Part shown: piece after piece, positions 63,677 through 64,000 of the stretch
Numbering within the stretch: the stretch's first letter is position 1
Layout of the letters: each line of letters begins with the position of its first letter
Origin: Hemicordylus capensis
Taxonomy: Eukaryota > Chordata > Lepidosauria > Squamata > Cordylidae
Assembly (NCBI RefSeq): GCF_027244095.1
Contig: NC_069670.1
Location: forward strand, 16,201,320 to 16,265,319
Direction: 5' to 3'
DNA length: 64,000 nucleotides
Position numbers and translations under genes: made by a program
The notes under the pieces: model-generated
Seen by the model: the letters and a program-made list of their open reading frames with translations, nothing else
What the model was told of the DNA's origin: nothing
Databases searched by the model: none

Positions 63677-64000
63677 TACACAGTCAGACAGGTGTTATTG
63701 ACTGGTTTGTTTTATCCAGACATCGGGTCCTTCCCAAGGACCTGGGATGCCAGAATTTTATTGTCAATGTTGTTGCTGTTGTTATAGATATCGTCACAGA
63801 ATATAGGCTGTTCCCAGTAAAGCTGCTTTTTGTAATTGGCTGATGGTGATTTCTGTGGCCCCTATGGTGTTGAGGTGCTCTTCAAGGTCTTTTGGAACTG
63901 CACCCAGGGCGCCAATTACCACTGGGATTACTCTGGTCTTTTTCTGCCACAGCCTTTCAATTTCAATTTGTAGATCTTTGTATTTGGTGATTTTTTTCTA
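63676..64000 (-). mobile_element. Non-LTR LINE 3' end, cut by window edge (R4/Dong-like?)
   Basis: Minus frame, read from the edge: ITKYKDLQIEIERLWQKK, RVIPVVIGALGAVPKDLEEH, ISQLQKAALLGTAYIL-stop, then a short 3' UTR and an (AAT)n tail (63640-63676). Intact over the visible part. The clade name is from memory of such C-termini and trinucleotide tails and is uncertain. Confidence 0.7.

Noticed and set aside
53300-64000. Search for SH2D2A (SH2 domain) and NTRK1 first exon
   Set aside because: No SH2 motif or receptor signal peptide in any frame; they may lie to the right or be elsewhere in this genome.

Overview
The window looks like nuclear DNA of a squamate reptile (lizard or snake; the family cannot be fixed from sequence alone). 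Two vertebrate single-copy genes are present, and the rest is dense with repeats typical of squamates: 5S-rRNA-headed SINEs, tRNA-headed SINEs, BovB LINE fragments, CR1/L2-type LINE tails, hAT-type hairpin elements and expanded ATT/GAT microsatellites.

Right-centre: two intron-containing genes lie head to head. HDGF (minus strand, coding 39084 down to 17100, six exons, 251 aa) encodes hepatoma-derived growth factor, a PWWP chromatin reader. PRCC (plus strand, coding 42707 to 51931, seven exons, 436 aa) encodes the proline-rich mitotic checkpoint/splicing-associated protein. Their start codons are 3.6 kb apart and each sits in its own CpG-rich block. This matches the HDGF-PRCC neighbourhood on human 1q23. 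Every splice junction was read from sequence and all phases agree.

Left part: a near-perfect 2.5-kb inverted duplication (arms about 4210-6746 and 7378-9915, 631-bp spacer) carries two divergently transcribed copies of a small two-exon gene that I do not recognise. Each copy has a TATA box, a short non-coding first exon, a 2017-bp intron of identical length in both arms, and a second exon with a complete small reading frame (62 and 70 aa, no cysteine). The introns are almost identical, but the coding exon has a short block of concentrated amino-acid change. This is the best candidate in the window for something undescribed.

Elsewhere: 0-4 kb, 10-16.8 kb and HDGF intron 1 (18 kb) hold mainly repeats. 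HDGF intron 1 has an array of six minisatellite units beside exon 1, each with its own microsatellite. From 53.3 kb to the end I find no recognisable coding exon, only repeats, an 8-bp-TSD hAT element, a CpG-rich block near 57.4-58.0 kb that could be the promoter of the next gene, and a LINE fragment cut by the window edge. SH2D2A, NTRK1 and MRPL24, the human neighbours, were looked for and not seen.
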